Assembly (NCBI GenBank): GCA_002292185.1
Contig: DBBL01000158.1
Coordinates: forward strand, 1-12,937
Origin: Akkermansiaceae bacterium UBA985
Lineage (GTDB): Bacteria; Verrucomicrobiota; Verrucomicrobiia; Verrucomicrobiales; Akkermansiaceae
Length of the DNA: 12,937 nt
Reading direction: 5' to 3'
Position numbers and translations under genes: made by a program. Below are positions 1 through 6,636 of the stretch, piece after piece. Under the pieces are notes generated by a model. It ran no database searches, was not told where the DNA came from, and was given only the letters and a program-made list of their open reading frames with translations. Within the stretch, counting starts at the first letter, position 1. Each line of letters begins with the position of its first letter.

Positions 1-42
1 AGTGGAGATCTCAGTGGTCGCCGCGATAAAGAAATAGGGTAG
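1..42 (+). other. possible 3' end of a rightward gene
   Basis: The only sign of a rightward gene is the intrinsic terminator at 67-88. Just before it, two frames are open from the window edge: one ends in TAG at 35-37 after residues reading VEISVVAAIKK, the other in TAG at 40-42. The first reads more like a protein tail, but 11 residues cannot identify a family. The call rests on the terminator position, not on coding evidence. Confidence 0.22.
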
Positions 43-66
43 CTCATTTGCGATGAGCCTGATGGC

Positions 67-88
67 CCGAAGTTTGCTTCGGTTTTTT
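67..88 (+). terminator. Rho-independent terminator (rightward)
   Basis: A 6-bp stem, CCGAAG (67-72) pairing with CTTCGG (77-82), closes a TTTG loop and is followed at once by six T (83-88). This is a classical intrinsic terminator for transcription toward higher coordinates. A second 6-bp hairpin (GCTCAT 42-47, ATGAGC 53-58) lies just upstream. It should end a gene entering from the left and insulate it from the convergent minus-strand gene at 261-1100. On the minus strand the stem is not followed by T, so it is not bidirectional. Confidence 0.6.
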
Positions 89-207
89 GGAGGGCAACGC
101 TCCGTCGTTGCTATGGTGTGGGGCAGGCGTGTGGAAAACGGCAGGGCGTTGTTTCTTGGTCGAAGCGGCAGTCTATGATCCCCGTCCGCCTGCAACTCCT
201 CACATGT

Positions 208-250
208 CACCTTTTGTCGCCCGTTGCGGTTGCCCCCTTTTTTGTCGCCC
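208..250. repeat. two weak copies of a motif related to the transposase end
   Basis: The plus-strand motifs at 210-222 (CCTTTTGTCGCCC) and 235-250 (CCCTTTTTTGTCGCCC) resemble each other. They also resemble the flank of the transposase right end (CCCCTTTTGTCAT, twice at 2220-2245). Read on the minus strand, GACAAAAAAGGGGGCAACCG at about 229-248 lines up with GACAAAAGGGGTCAAACG at the right end, with small gaps. Both motifs lie just past a stop codon (261-263). This may be a decayed repeat or simple-composition coincidence. Confidence 0.25.
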
Positions 251-260
251 CCGAAGCGTG

Positions 261-1100
261 CTAGAAGCCACGCGGATTACGTCCATTGCCGCGCATACGC
301 TGCTGTTTAACCGCGGGAGGATTCTCCAAATAGAGGCTATACCATTGGTCCCCCAATCCTGCATTAGAGAAACTCTTTTCACTATCATTGGTCAGGTGTT
401 CCCAGTTCTGGATGAAGGTATCGACTCCAGTGGCCTCTTTGGCCTTCAACAGGACCCGACGGGCTTCATCAGGCTCGCCCACCTGAACGTAGATCCACGA
501 CATCAAGCCGTAAAGCAAAGTGCCGCGGTCGCCCCGAAACCACATAATCTTGCGCTTGAAGACCTTTTTCGCGCCCGCCAAATCATCGTTCTTATAACAG
601 CGCGCCATCCTCATGGCCACCGCCATGGCTTCCATCATCATCGGGCCCCTTAAGAATCCGCAGGTGGCAAGGATCTCGTCAGCCTTGTCGAACTCTTTGA
701 GCTGGTAGTGAAACTGCAGGCGCATGGTAGCAATCTGGCGTCCCATGAGCAAGGACCACTTCCGGAAGGGTTCGAGTCCCTTGGTGAGCTCTAATCCCTG
801 CTTAAGCATGGCCTTTTGATCCGTTTCGATCTGGCGTTGCATCTGCTTAATGTTGCCGCCGGGCTTATTCTGGAACTGCTGCACTTTCCGCTGTATGCGC
901 CTCTGACCGGCTTCCATGCTTTCCTGCAGCGCAGATTGAGCCGTGGACATCTTTTTCCGAACCAGGAATCCGACCAAGAAAAACGTGCCAACAAATCCGG
1001 CGATACTAAAGAAGACCGTCGTCCCCGTATTAAACTGCGAAGCGATCGAGGCACTAGCCAATGCGAGTGCGACCAGCGCTGAAATAAGAAGTGAAAGCAT
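261..1100 (-). CDS. membrane-anchored TPR-like protein, function unknown
   Basis: This 279-residue protein matches no family I can name. It opens with two hydrophobic helices (about 2-21 and 27-48) joined by a short polar turn and followed by basic residues (RKK), so it is probably an inner-membrane hairpin with the bulk in the cytoplasm. Residues 52-105 are charged, Gln-rich and likely coiled coil (QRRIQRKVQQFQ). Residues 122-222 look like three helix-turn-helix units of TPR/SEL1 type, for example YQLKEFDKADEIL, YKNDDLAGAKKVF and VQVGEPDEARRVL. The tail is basic and Gly/Asn-rich. A scaffold or assembly role is the most I can infer. The ATG at 1098-1100 has no good Shine-Dalgarno. The gene ends before the left intergenic region and is separated from the transposase element by 117 bases, so it has its own leader. 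Confidence 0.85.
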   Translation of the reverse strand: MLSLLISALVALALASASIASQFNTGTTVFFSIAGFVGTFFLVGFLVRKKMSTAQSALQESMEAGQRRIQRKVQQFQNKPGGNIKQMQRQIETDQKAMLKQGLELTKGLEPFRKWSLLMGRQIATMRLQFHYQLKEFDKADEILATCGFLRGPMMMEAMAVAMRMARCYKNDDLAGAKKVFKRKIMWFRGDRGTLLYGLMSWIYVQVGEPDEARRVLLKAKEATGVDTFIQNWEHLTNDSEKSFSNAGLGDQWYSLYLENPPAVKQQRMRGNGRNPRGF

Positions 1101-1153
1101 ACTTTGAGACTTTTTGTCTAATAAATTTAATCAGTAATTTGATTTTCCCAAAG

Positions 1154-1180
1154 TTGATATGAGCACCAGAAAGGCGTCAA
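1154..1180 (-). promoter_or_regulatory. weak candidate promoter for the 279-residue protein
   Basis: On the minus strand TTGACG (1175-1180) is followed after 15 bases by TATCAA (1154-1159), about 53 bases before the start codon. The -35 box is good (5 of 6), the -10 is modest (4 of 6) and the spacer is short. The leader between it and the ATG also holds a small AGAC/GTCT hairpin at 1107-1119. Confidence 0.2.
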
Positions 1181-1217
1181 AGACCAATTTCACGACCTGC
1201 CTTAATAAAAATTCTCT

Positions 1218-1248
1218 AAAAGGGGTCAAACGCAAAATATAAAGATTT
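1218..1248 (+). repeat. left terminal inverted repeat of the RAYT element
   Basis: It begins AAAAGGGGTCAAACGC and its 26 bases are the exact reverse complement of 2202-2227. It overlaps the stop codon (TAA, 1247-1249) of the transposase. Positions 1222-1247 are also identical in the same orientation to 11745-11770. Confidence 0.85.
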
Positions 1249-2161
1249 AGCTCTGGTTGACCAAATTACTCACGTAGTTCGGATGCCCCATGCGTAGTCT
1301 TTTTGCTATCCATGGGTTCTTTGCAGTGCTCTCCTTGCGCAGACGCTTTGCAATACTGACTTTCCAGTCGGCTCCTTTTGGGGAACTCTCAATGTCTGAT
1401 TCCTTCTTCTTGAGGCGCTTCATCTCCGCCTTAACGATCTGTTCCCAGTTGTTCTCGTTGAGTTCTTTTAGATCCACGCCTTCCCAGTCGATCATCGGAG
1501 TTTTCTCAGCAATGTCCTTCGCGAGTGCTTTCTTCGCTTCCGCGCTGCCGAGAAACCATCCACGGCAATACTGTTTGGCCAATGCATCGCGCTTACGTGG
1601 GCATCCTTCATCCACGAGCTTCAGTCGCTCCTGGTATTTACACATGCCTCCCAGTGTGTCTGGTAGCTCGCAGAGTGAGAGTAGGGTGGTACGGTCCAGT
1701 GGTGCCTGCCGCGATCGCTTAAAATACTTTGGGAAGCTGGAGAGTGTATGATCTTTCAGCTCATCGATACTGCAGAGCTTCGCGCGAACTGGATTGAGAT
1801 GCACATAGTCGATCAATCCCAGCAACGGGCGATCCTCGTTAATGAGGATCGATTTGTAGCGCCCTTGGAACACATGCCCACGCTCATTACGGAAACGGTT
1901 AAAACGCGTCGCAAAGGTGCTCTGCAGCCATTTCATGCCCTCCACCAGATTTGGCTCCGGCGTCTCGATCACCAGATGGTAGTGGTTGCTCATGATCACA
2001 TAGGCATAGAGCTTCCATCCACAGCGCCCAGCCGCTTCAAAGATCGTTCGCTCAAACGCTTCCCCCGTCTTATCGTGAACAAAAAGGTCTTTACGGTAGT
2101 TCCCGCGGCTAATGACGTGGTAAACCGCACCAGGGTATTCGATCCGTTGTTTGCGTGGCAT
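1247..2161 (-). CDS. REP-associated tyrosine transposase (RAYT, Y1/HUH family)
   Basis: This 304-residue protein belongs to the IS200/IS605-related RAYT transposases, which cut and join single-stranded DNA at hairpin repeats through a 5'-phosphotyrosine link. The N-terminus MPRKQRIEYPGAVYHVISRG is the family opening. The metal-binding HUH motif is HYH (60-62, in SNHYHLVIET) and the likely nucleophile is Tyr119 in DYVHLNPVRA. The C-terminal part (about 200-304) adds basic helices and ends in a helix-turn-helix-like WIAKRLRMGHPNYVSNLV, typical of longer RAYTs and probably used to read the repeat. Length and motifs are intact, so the enzyme may be active. The ATG at 2159-2161 has no Shine-Dalgarno. 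The gene sits between perfect inverted repeats, which supports mobility in recent time. RAYTs are often domesticated single-copy genes that spread short repeats, not themselves. Confidence 0.93.
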   Translation of the reverse strand: MPRKQRIEYPGAVYHVISRGNYRKDLFVHDKTGEAFERTIFEAAGRCGWKLYAYVIMSNHYHLVIETPEPNLVEGMKWLQSTFATRFNRFRNERGHVFQGRYKSILINEDRPLLGLIDYVHLNPVRAKLCSIDELKDHTLSSFPKYFKRSRQAPLDRTTLLSLCELPDTLGGMCKYQERLKLVDEGCPRKRDALAKQYCRGWFLGSAEAKKALAKDIAEKTPMIDWEGVDLKELNENNWEQIVKAEMKRLKKKESDIESSPKGADWKVSIAKRLRKESTAKNPWIAKRLRMGHPNYVSNLVNQS

Positions 2162-2192
2162 GAAGAAGAAGCTAGTCGTGGAGCAGGGGATT

Positions 2193-2227
2193 GGTCAAAT
2201 ATTTATATTTTGCGTTTGACCCCTTTT
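2193..2227 (-). repeat. right terminal inverted repeat of the RAYT element
   Basis: Positions 2202-2227 are the exact reverse complement of 1218-1243. Together with the bases inside it, GGTCAAA (2193-2199) and TTTGACC (2215-2221) form a 7-bp stem with a 15-base loop, so the end can fold on either strand. It lies 31 bases before the transposase start codon and may also influence its expression. Confidence 0.85.
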
Positions 2228-2245
2228 GTCATCCCCTTTTGTCAT
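2220..2245. repeat. 13-bp perfect tandem duplication at the element boundary
   Basis: CCCCTTTTGTCAT occurs twice in a row (2220-2232, 2233-2245). The first copy includes the outermost eight bases of the right inverted repeat, so the duplication straddles the element boundary. It could come from slippage or from an imprecise insertion or excision. Confidence 0.8.
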
Positions 2246-2295
2246 CCTTCGCTTCGAACAGTCACACCGGTGAGAAATAAAATCGGTCTAATGTC

Positions 2296-3177
2296 TTAAG
2301 CCGGAATGTCTTTTGTTTTTAAATGGAGAAAACCAGTCCTACGGATTCGTTTCCACATCTCAAGCGCCGGCGGACGATTTGCCGCAACTGGTTCCAGAGC
2401 AGCAGCCAGTTCACGCTCGATAGGCGAATCATGTTCACTCGCCATTCGTTGTGGCTCACCGGCACAGATTTCTTCTTCGCTGAAACGCCCAAGTTCTTCT
2501 CCGTTGAGAAGTTCCATCAATACAAGGGCAGTGGAGTAAATATCCATCTTGTGGGATTCTTTTCCAAACCGGTCTGGGTCGATTGTTTCCGGCGGAGGAT
2601 TCCACTTGGCCTTATGCTTGCCCGGCATCAGGGCATTTTCTTTCAAAGTAAGCCCTAGATCACAAAGCTTAACAGACAGCGGCTTCTTATCTGGACTTAG
2701 CTTTATCAATGCATTGGCCGGATTGATATCGGTATGAACAAAACCACGCTTGTGCATAAAATGCAGAGGCTCGAGCATACCCTTGGCAGTAAGAATGAAA
2801 ACAACTGCACGCTCTCGTGGGTCAGACAGATTCACCCGGCCGACAGAGATCCCGCCATCTTCCAGAATAATGTAGCCCTGACCATCCAGTTCAAATGCAC
2901 CATACATGTGTACGATGAGTGGATGGGGGAGGCTTTGGTAGTTCGTCACCTCATTTCTCCACATCAGAGGGTTTGTGTCAGTATTGAAGGCCTTAACCAC
3001 CAACGCATTGTCATAATCATCAGTGGCCTTGTAAACGGTACTAAAGCCGCCACGGGCTATCTGGTGCCCAAGTTTCAGTTTCACATCACCATATTTCAGG
3101 CGCTGATATTTTGGCACATTGGACTCATCGACCATTGCTACCTTGCTGCTTTCTTCGGGGCCTTTTTTCTCTGGCAC
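2296..3177 (-). CDS. Ser/Thr-protein-kinase-like protein with altered catalytic loop
   Basis: This is a eukaryotic-type protein kinase fold of about 293 residues with no membrane segment, so probably cytosolic. Counting from the GTG chosen here, the Gly-rich loop is ARGGFSTVYKA (41-51), the ATP-anchoring Lys is K62 (LVVKAF), the helix-C Glu is probably E76, the catalytic loop is HTDINPAN (148-155, Asp150), the metal-binding DFG is DLG (173-175), APE is PPE, and the structural Asp and Arg are in KMDIY and ANRPP. The usual Lys two residues after the catalytic Asp is Asn, and HRD is HTD, so activity is likely but not certain. Start choice: GTG at 3175-3177 has AGGA at a 7-base distance. A TTG directly after the adhesin stop (3229-3231) also has GGAG five bases upstream and would add 18 residues, but lies inside a hairpin; an ATG lies 14 codons further in. 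It is the last gene of the secretion operon. Its target is unknown. Confidence 0.88.
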   Translation of the reverse strand: MPEKKGPEESSKVAMVDESNVPKYQRLKYGDVKLKLGHQIARGGFSTVYKATDDYDNALVVKAFNTDTNPLMWRNEVTNYQSLPHPLIVHMYGAFELDGQGYIILEDGGISVGRVNLSDPRERAVVFILTAKGMLEPLHFMHKRGFVHTDINPANALIKLSPDKKPLSVKLCDLGLTLKENALMPGKHKAKWNPPPETIDPDRFGKESHKMDIYSTALVLMELLNGEELGRFSEEEICAGEPQRMASEHDSPIERELAAALEPVAANRPPALEMWKRIRRTGFLHLKTKDIPA

Positions 3178-3223
3178 GTTTTTGTCCTGTAAAATAAAGA
3201 AGCGCTTATAATAACTTATGAGA

Positions 3224-3241
3224 TGGAGCAATTATGCTCCA
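3224..3241 (-). promoter_or_regulatory. hairpin across the adhesin stop codon
   Basis: TGGAGCA (3224-3230) and TGCTCCA (3235-3241) form a perfect 7-bp stem with a 4-base loop that contains the TAA stop of the adhesin gene. It is not followed by a T run, so it is not a standard terminator. It would mask the alternative TTG start and its GGAG, and could slow or couple translation into the kinase gene or protect the 3' end of the adhesin message. Confidence 0.5.
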
Positions 3242-6200
3242 AACATCATGTCGTTACTGTCCCAAGTCATTGCCGAGCCATCAACAATGTAGATGGATGC
3301 TTCAAAGTCTGCAAAATCGGTTGTTGTACCACCTTCGGTGTTTAACCAGATGATCGCATCGGCTGCGGCATCATCAGACTGGGTCACCAGAATATCACCT
3401 TGATCCGTGCCGACATGAGCTGTCGCTGTAGACTGGTCATTAATCGTTCCACTGAACAACGCACCCAGTGCCGAGAAATCAAACTGATCGAGCCCATCAT
3501 CAAAACCCCCAATGACAGCATCACCCATATCTGAGTCGTTGTAGGCAAAGACATCTTCGATATCGTTACTGCCTAGCGAGACCCAGCCACTTGGCGTACC
3601 GATTCCGATGCCTCCAAAACCCTCATAGTCACCGCCTGTAATATCAGCTACATTTGCAGACTGACTCTGGCCCTGGACCGGAGGCAACTCAATGGACACA
3701 TACACTTCATCATCTGCCGTGGCCATGAAGCCATTTCCGAGCGTGCCAATACCGCTTTCAAAAATAGCATTGTACTGTAGGTTGCTGGAACCGATTTCTG
3801 TAATCAGCGTCGTCGTCGCTGCATTATCAAAATCAGCACGGTGTGTCTGAATGAATGCCAGGTCGTCGACATCGGTGACATCAAAAATCAGGTTACCACT
3901 TGTCTTACCCATTGGTCCGGCCAGATCTATGTTCCCATAAAGGCCGTCAAGGTTGACTGTTTCCAATGCAGACAAAAAGTTTTCACCCTCTTTGTTTGAA
4001 AGACGGACATCGGCCGCACCACCGACAGATACAACATTAATCGTATCCAGCATCGTCATGAAATTATCACTATCGCGATCGATGCCTGTGGTTGCAAAAT
4101 CGGATGTGCTAGTGGAGATATCAACGACTGCTCTATAAGTTCCCAAAGCGCCGCTTGAGACGGTGATTTCCGTTAAAGCGTTGGCAAAGAAATCACCACC
4201 ATCGTTACTAATACTCAGAGAAGCTCTACCTTCTCCATCGGAAGCGATCAGAATTGAATCCAGCGACTGCATGAAATTATCGCCGGTAGCGTCCTCATAG
4301 TTGGCGCTGTTACTCAGTGAGATTTCGGCTCTTTGCGCTGTCGTTACTTCCATGGACAGTAATGATTGCATAAAGAAAGCACTACCATCATGGGAAATAC
4401 TAATGCTCGCGTAACTAGCATTTGAATCCAGGGTAATCGTTTCAAGCGACTGCATGAAAAATGAACCGGTGAGCTGAATAACCACCTCATCCCCAGGGGC
4501 CGCATTATCTTCATCATTGTCATAACGATTCGCACTGGCCGAAATGGATAACTGCGCCCGATCTTCAGACTGCAGATTGATGGTTTGCAGCGAGGCCATA
4601 AAGTAATCCCCGCCGCTATGTGAAATGCTTAGGCTGGCCGAATCAGAATCCGACAGCAAAGTAATGCTCTGTAGAGACGCCATGAAATTCTCACCTTTTA
4701 ATTCAAGGGCATCCTCATTTAGTACCCCCTCTGAATACCAATCCATTACATGGAAGAGATTGGCACTGGCTGAAATGGAGACTTCCACATCACCATCAGC
4801 GGTGAGCTCAATCTCACGGAGGGATTCCATGAAAAAAGCGCCGCCAGAATGCGATAGGCTGAGACTGGCAGTGCCACCTGTATCGCCGGTAGAGGTCAAT
4901 GTGATCGTCTCTAGCGAAGCCATGAAGTGCTCACCAAGCAGCTGTATCCCCTCGCCATCACCCGAGGCAAATCTCCCATTGGCGCTGGCAGAAATGGACA
5001 CGCTAAGATCGCCGACAGATTCCATGTCGATCGTTTTCAGCGACTGCATGAAGTAATCACTGCCGCTATGTGAAATACTCAGGCTGTTATCGTTATCAGT
5101 GGTTACCACCATGCGGATCGACTCAAGTGACTGCATGAAATTATCACCATTCATGGATTCTTTGAAATAGGTCATCGAATCATCGCCATTATAAGTATTG
5201 TTCGCGCTGGCCGAAAGGGAAATTTGAGTTCTATTTCCCCCTTGTATTTCGATGGTCCTTAGCGACTGCATAAAATTACCACCACCGCTGTGCGAAAGAC
5301 TAAGGCTCGCATAATATTGCTCTGAAATGACCGTAATACTCTGGAGGCTCGGCATGAAGTCCGCGCCGCTTAAGTAGGCTATTTCGCCATCGACTTCGAT
5401 TTGATTGGCCGAGGCCGAAATACTGACATCGGCACTGGCATTCTCACCGGTCGCTTCGACATGGATTGACTTGAGCGACGCCATGAAGTTGTCGCTACCT
5501 GAGTGTGAAATAGAGACGGAGGCATTCGCATGTACTGAGCCCAGGACGGTAATGGTCTGCAGTGCGTCTAAAAAGCCATCACCGGCCAGTTCACCCGTTT
5601 TGCTGTTAAAATCATAATTGGTCGATGCAGAGATTTGCAGCTGCGCGGTGCCATCACTGTCACCATTGCTCTCGATATGGATGGTGCGCAGCGAACTCAT
5701 GAAATTCTCTACGCCCTGGTTTGACAGCTCCAAGTCGGCATTTTCGTCTGCAATGACGGAAATGGCTGCCAGCTCGGAATAAACACTCGCAGCGTCTTCT
5801 TCTGCGCCAAATTTGACGTAGGCCGAATCGGCCTCGACGAAAAGATCACCCTTAATCAAGGTGCTCAGATCGCTTTTATTATCTACATTGAAGCCTAGCG
5901 TGCCTTCACCAGCTTGACGGGTGATAAAAACACCGTCGCTCGAGACCCCAAGAGAATCGAAATAAAACCCGTCATAGTTCTCATAATTGGTATCAGAAAT
6001 AGGATCGTAAAAAGATCCTATTTCTGAACCATTACCCAAACGGTCGATTGCTGCTAGAGTCTCGGCACCAATAGGCTCACCATTGAGGAGGAAGCCTGTA
6101 ATTTCACCCGAGCCGTCACGCTCGGCGACAAGCTCGTCACCCACTTCCATGGCCAACTGATCGACAGCATCGCCCCCCACGCCTTCTACAAGTGTGAAAG

Positions 6201-6636
6201 AGGGTGGAGTAGACGACGAACCGCCGCCACTGCCGCCAGATGCTAACAAAGCACCAGCCCCAACTCCCCCAAGCGCAAGCAGACCGATAGTTCCAAGTTC
6301 GGTACCTCCAAATAAGCCTCCACCAGCGGCTGCCGCTGCACCAGCTTCTGGACCTGCAGCTCCCTCGGGGACAGCGTCGACAGTAGAAAACCCGCTGTCT
6401 ATATAGTAATCTTCAAGCCTCGCAATTTCGCCTTCAGCCTTAACTTCAAAAACCAGATCGTCGCCATCTTTACGGACACTGACGTGTTCAACCGGTTTAC
6501 CTGTTTCTGCATCGATAATGATAACTCTCATATCGGGCATCAGCTTAAGCTGAGCGAGATCCTGTAATGTCATTACCTTTTGGATGCCATTGGCATCAGT
6601 TACAAGTGCTCTAAGATTTGATATATCAACTTTCAT
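3232..6636 (-). CDS. repetitive T1SS surface adhesin (BapA/LapA-like)
   Basis: This is the likely substrate of the adjacent T1SS. Residues 1-85 resemble the BapA-type prefix domain of T1SS biofilm proteins (MKVDISNLRA, then VIIIDAETGKPVEHV and DDLVFEVKAEGEI). Residues 92-135 are Ala/Gly-rich and hydrophobic (GLLALGGVGAGALLASGG) and may plug or anchor the protein in the exporter; AAAG near 102-105 fits the loose consensus for LapG-type cleavage. Residues 312-890 hold 17 FMxSLxxI repeats. Residues 1028-1134 (DVFAYNDSDMGDAVIGGFDD, then QFDFSAL) match the usual C-terminal T1SS target region. There are no RTX GGxGxDxx nonapeptides, no Cys that I can see, and the protein is acidic. It follows the adaptor gene by 111 bases, more than any other gap in the block, so it may have its own promoter. 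The ATG at 6634-6636 has no Shine-Dalgarno. Confidence 0.87.
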   Translation of the reverse strand: MKVDISNLRALVTDANGIQKVMTLQDLAQLKLMPDMRVIIIDAETGKPVEHVSVRKDGDDLVFEVKAEGEIARLEDYYIDSGFSTVDAVPEGAAGPEAGAAAAAGGGLFGGTELGTIGLLALGGVGAGALLASGGSGGGSSSTPPSFTLVEGVGGDAVDQLAMEVGDELVAERDGSGEITGFLLNGEPIGAETLAAIDRLGNGSEIGSFYDPISDTNYENYDGFYFDSLGVSSDGVFITRQAGEGTLGFNVDNKSDLSTLIKGDLFVEADSAYVKFGAEEDAASVYSELAAISVIADENADLELSNQGVENFMSSLRTIHIESNGDSDGTAQLQISASTNYDFNSKTGELAGDGFLDALQTITVLGSVHANASVSISHSGSDNFMASLKSIHVEATGENASADVSISASANQIEVDGEIAYLSGADFMPSLQSITVISEQYYASLSLSHSGGGNFMQSLRTIEIQGGNRTQISLSASANNTYNGDDSMTYFKESMNGDNFMQSLESIRMVVTTDNDNSLSISHSGSDYFMQSLKTIDMESVGDLSVSISASANGRFASGDGEGIQLLGEHFMASLETITLTSTGDTGGTASLSLSHSGGAFFMESLREIELTADGDVEVSISASANLFHVMDWYSEGVLNEDALELKGENFMASLQSITLLSDSDSASLSISHSGGDYFMASLQTINLQSEDRAQLSISASANRYDNDEDNAAPGDEVVIQLTGSFFMQSLETITLDSNASYASISISHDGSAFFMQSLLSMEVTTAQRAEISLSNSANYEDATGDNFMQSLDSILIASDGEGRASLSISNDGGDFFANALTEITVSSGALGTYRAVVDISTSTSDFATTGIDRDSDNFMTMLDTINVVSVGGAADVRLSNKEGENFLSALETVNLDGLYGNIDLAGPMGKTSGNLIFDVTDVDDLAFIQTHRADFDNAATTTLITEIGSSNLQYNAIFESGIGTLGNGFMATADDEVYVSIELPPVQGQSQSANVADITGGDYEGFGGIGIGTPSGWVSLGSNDIEDVFAYNDSDMGDAVIGGFDDGLDQFDFSALGALFSGTINDQSTATAHVGTDQGDILVTQSDDAAADAIIWLNTEGGTTTDFADFEASIYIVDGSAMTWDSNDMMFGA
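3950..5710 (-). repeat. 17 coding repeats, alternating short and long units
   Basis: The Phe of the FMxSL motif (or variants FLDAL, FANAL, FMTML, FLSAL) falls at residues 312, 355, 384, 427, 455, 500, 529, 571, 602, 651, 679, 727, 755, 788, 817, 859 and 887. Intervals alternate: 43, 29, 43, 28, 45, 29, 42, 31, 49, 28, 48, 28, 33, 29, 42, 28. Short units end in SISHSG and long ones in SISASAN plus an insert. The DNA repeats too (GCGACTGCATGAA recurs on the plus strand), which allows recombination to change copy number. Confidence 0.9.

Larger units (their letters stand above)
1218..2227 (-). mobile_element. RAYT element with 26-bp inverted ends
   Basis: A perfect 26-bp inverted repeat (1218-1243 and 2202-2227) brackets a single transposase gene. 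The match continues with one mismatch for about five more bases inward. Near each end a short self-complementary pair, GGTCAA with TTGACC (1224-1229/1257-1262 and 2193-2198/2216-2221), could fold the end into a hairpin, as expected for Y1 HUH transposases that act on single-stranded hairpins. The left end runs into the stop codon of the transposase gene. I see no clear target duplication, and HUH enzymes of this type do not make one. A third copy of the end lies at 11745-11770. Confidence 0.75.

Noticed and set aside
94..111. Hairpin GCAACG/CGTTGC as terminator of the 279-residue gene
   Set aside because: Neither strand has a T run after the 6-bp stem; it remains an unassigned inverted repeat.
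87..653. 188-codon rightward open frame
   Set aside because: It overlaps the antiparallel 279-residue gene over most of its length, starts inside the terminator region and reads as a low-similarity, His/Pro/Arg-rich mirror of the real gene.
1748..2299. 183-codon rightward open frame
   Set aside because: Antisense to the RAYT gene, whose motifs are unmistakable; the frame crosses the right terminal repeat and has no family features.
3232..3700. RTX calcium-binding repeats at the adhesin C-terminus
   Set aside because: No GGxGxDxx nonapeptides are present; only the T1SS-type terminal region is seen.
4344..5056. Small open frames inside the adhesin gene on both strands
   Set aside because: Low-complexity Ser- and Met-rich translations caused by the coding repeats; no ribosome site or family.
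3950..5710. CRISPR-like regular repeats
   Set aside because: The regular DNA motifs are codons of the FMxSL protein repeat; spacing is in whole codons and the intervals are coding, not unique spacers.
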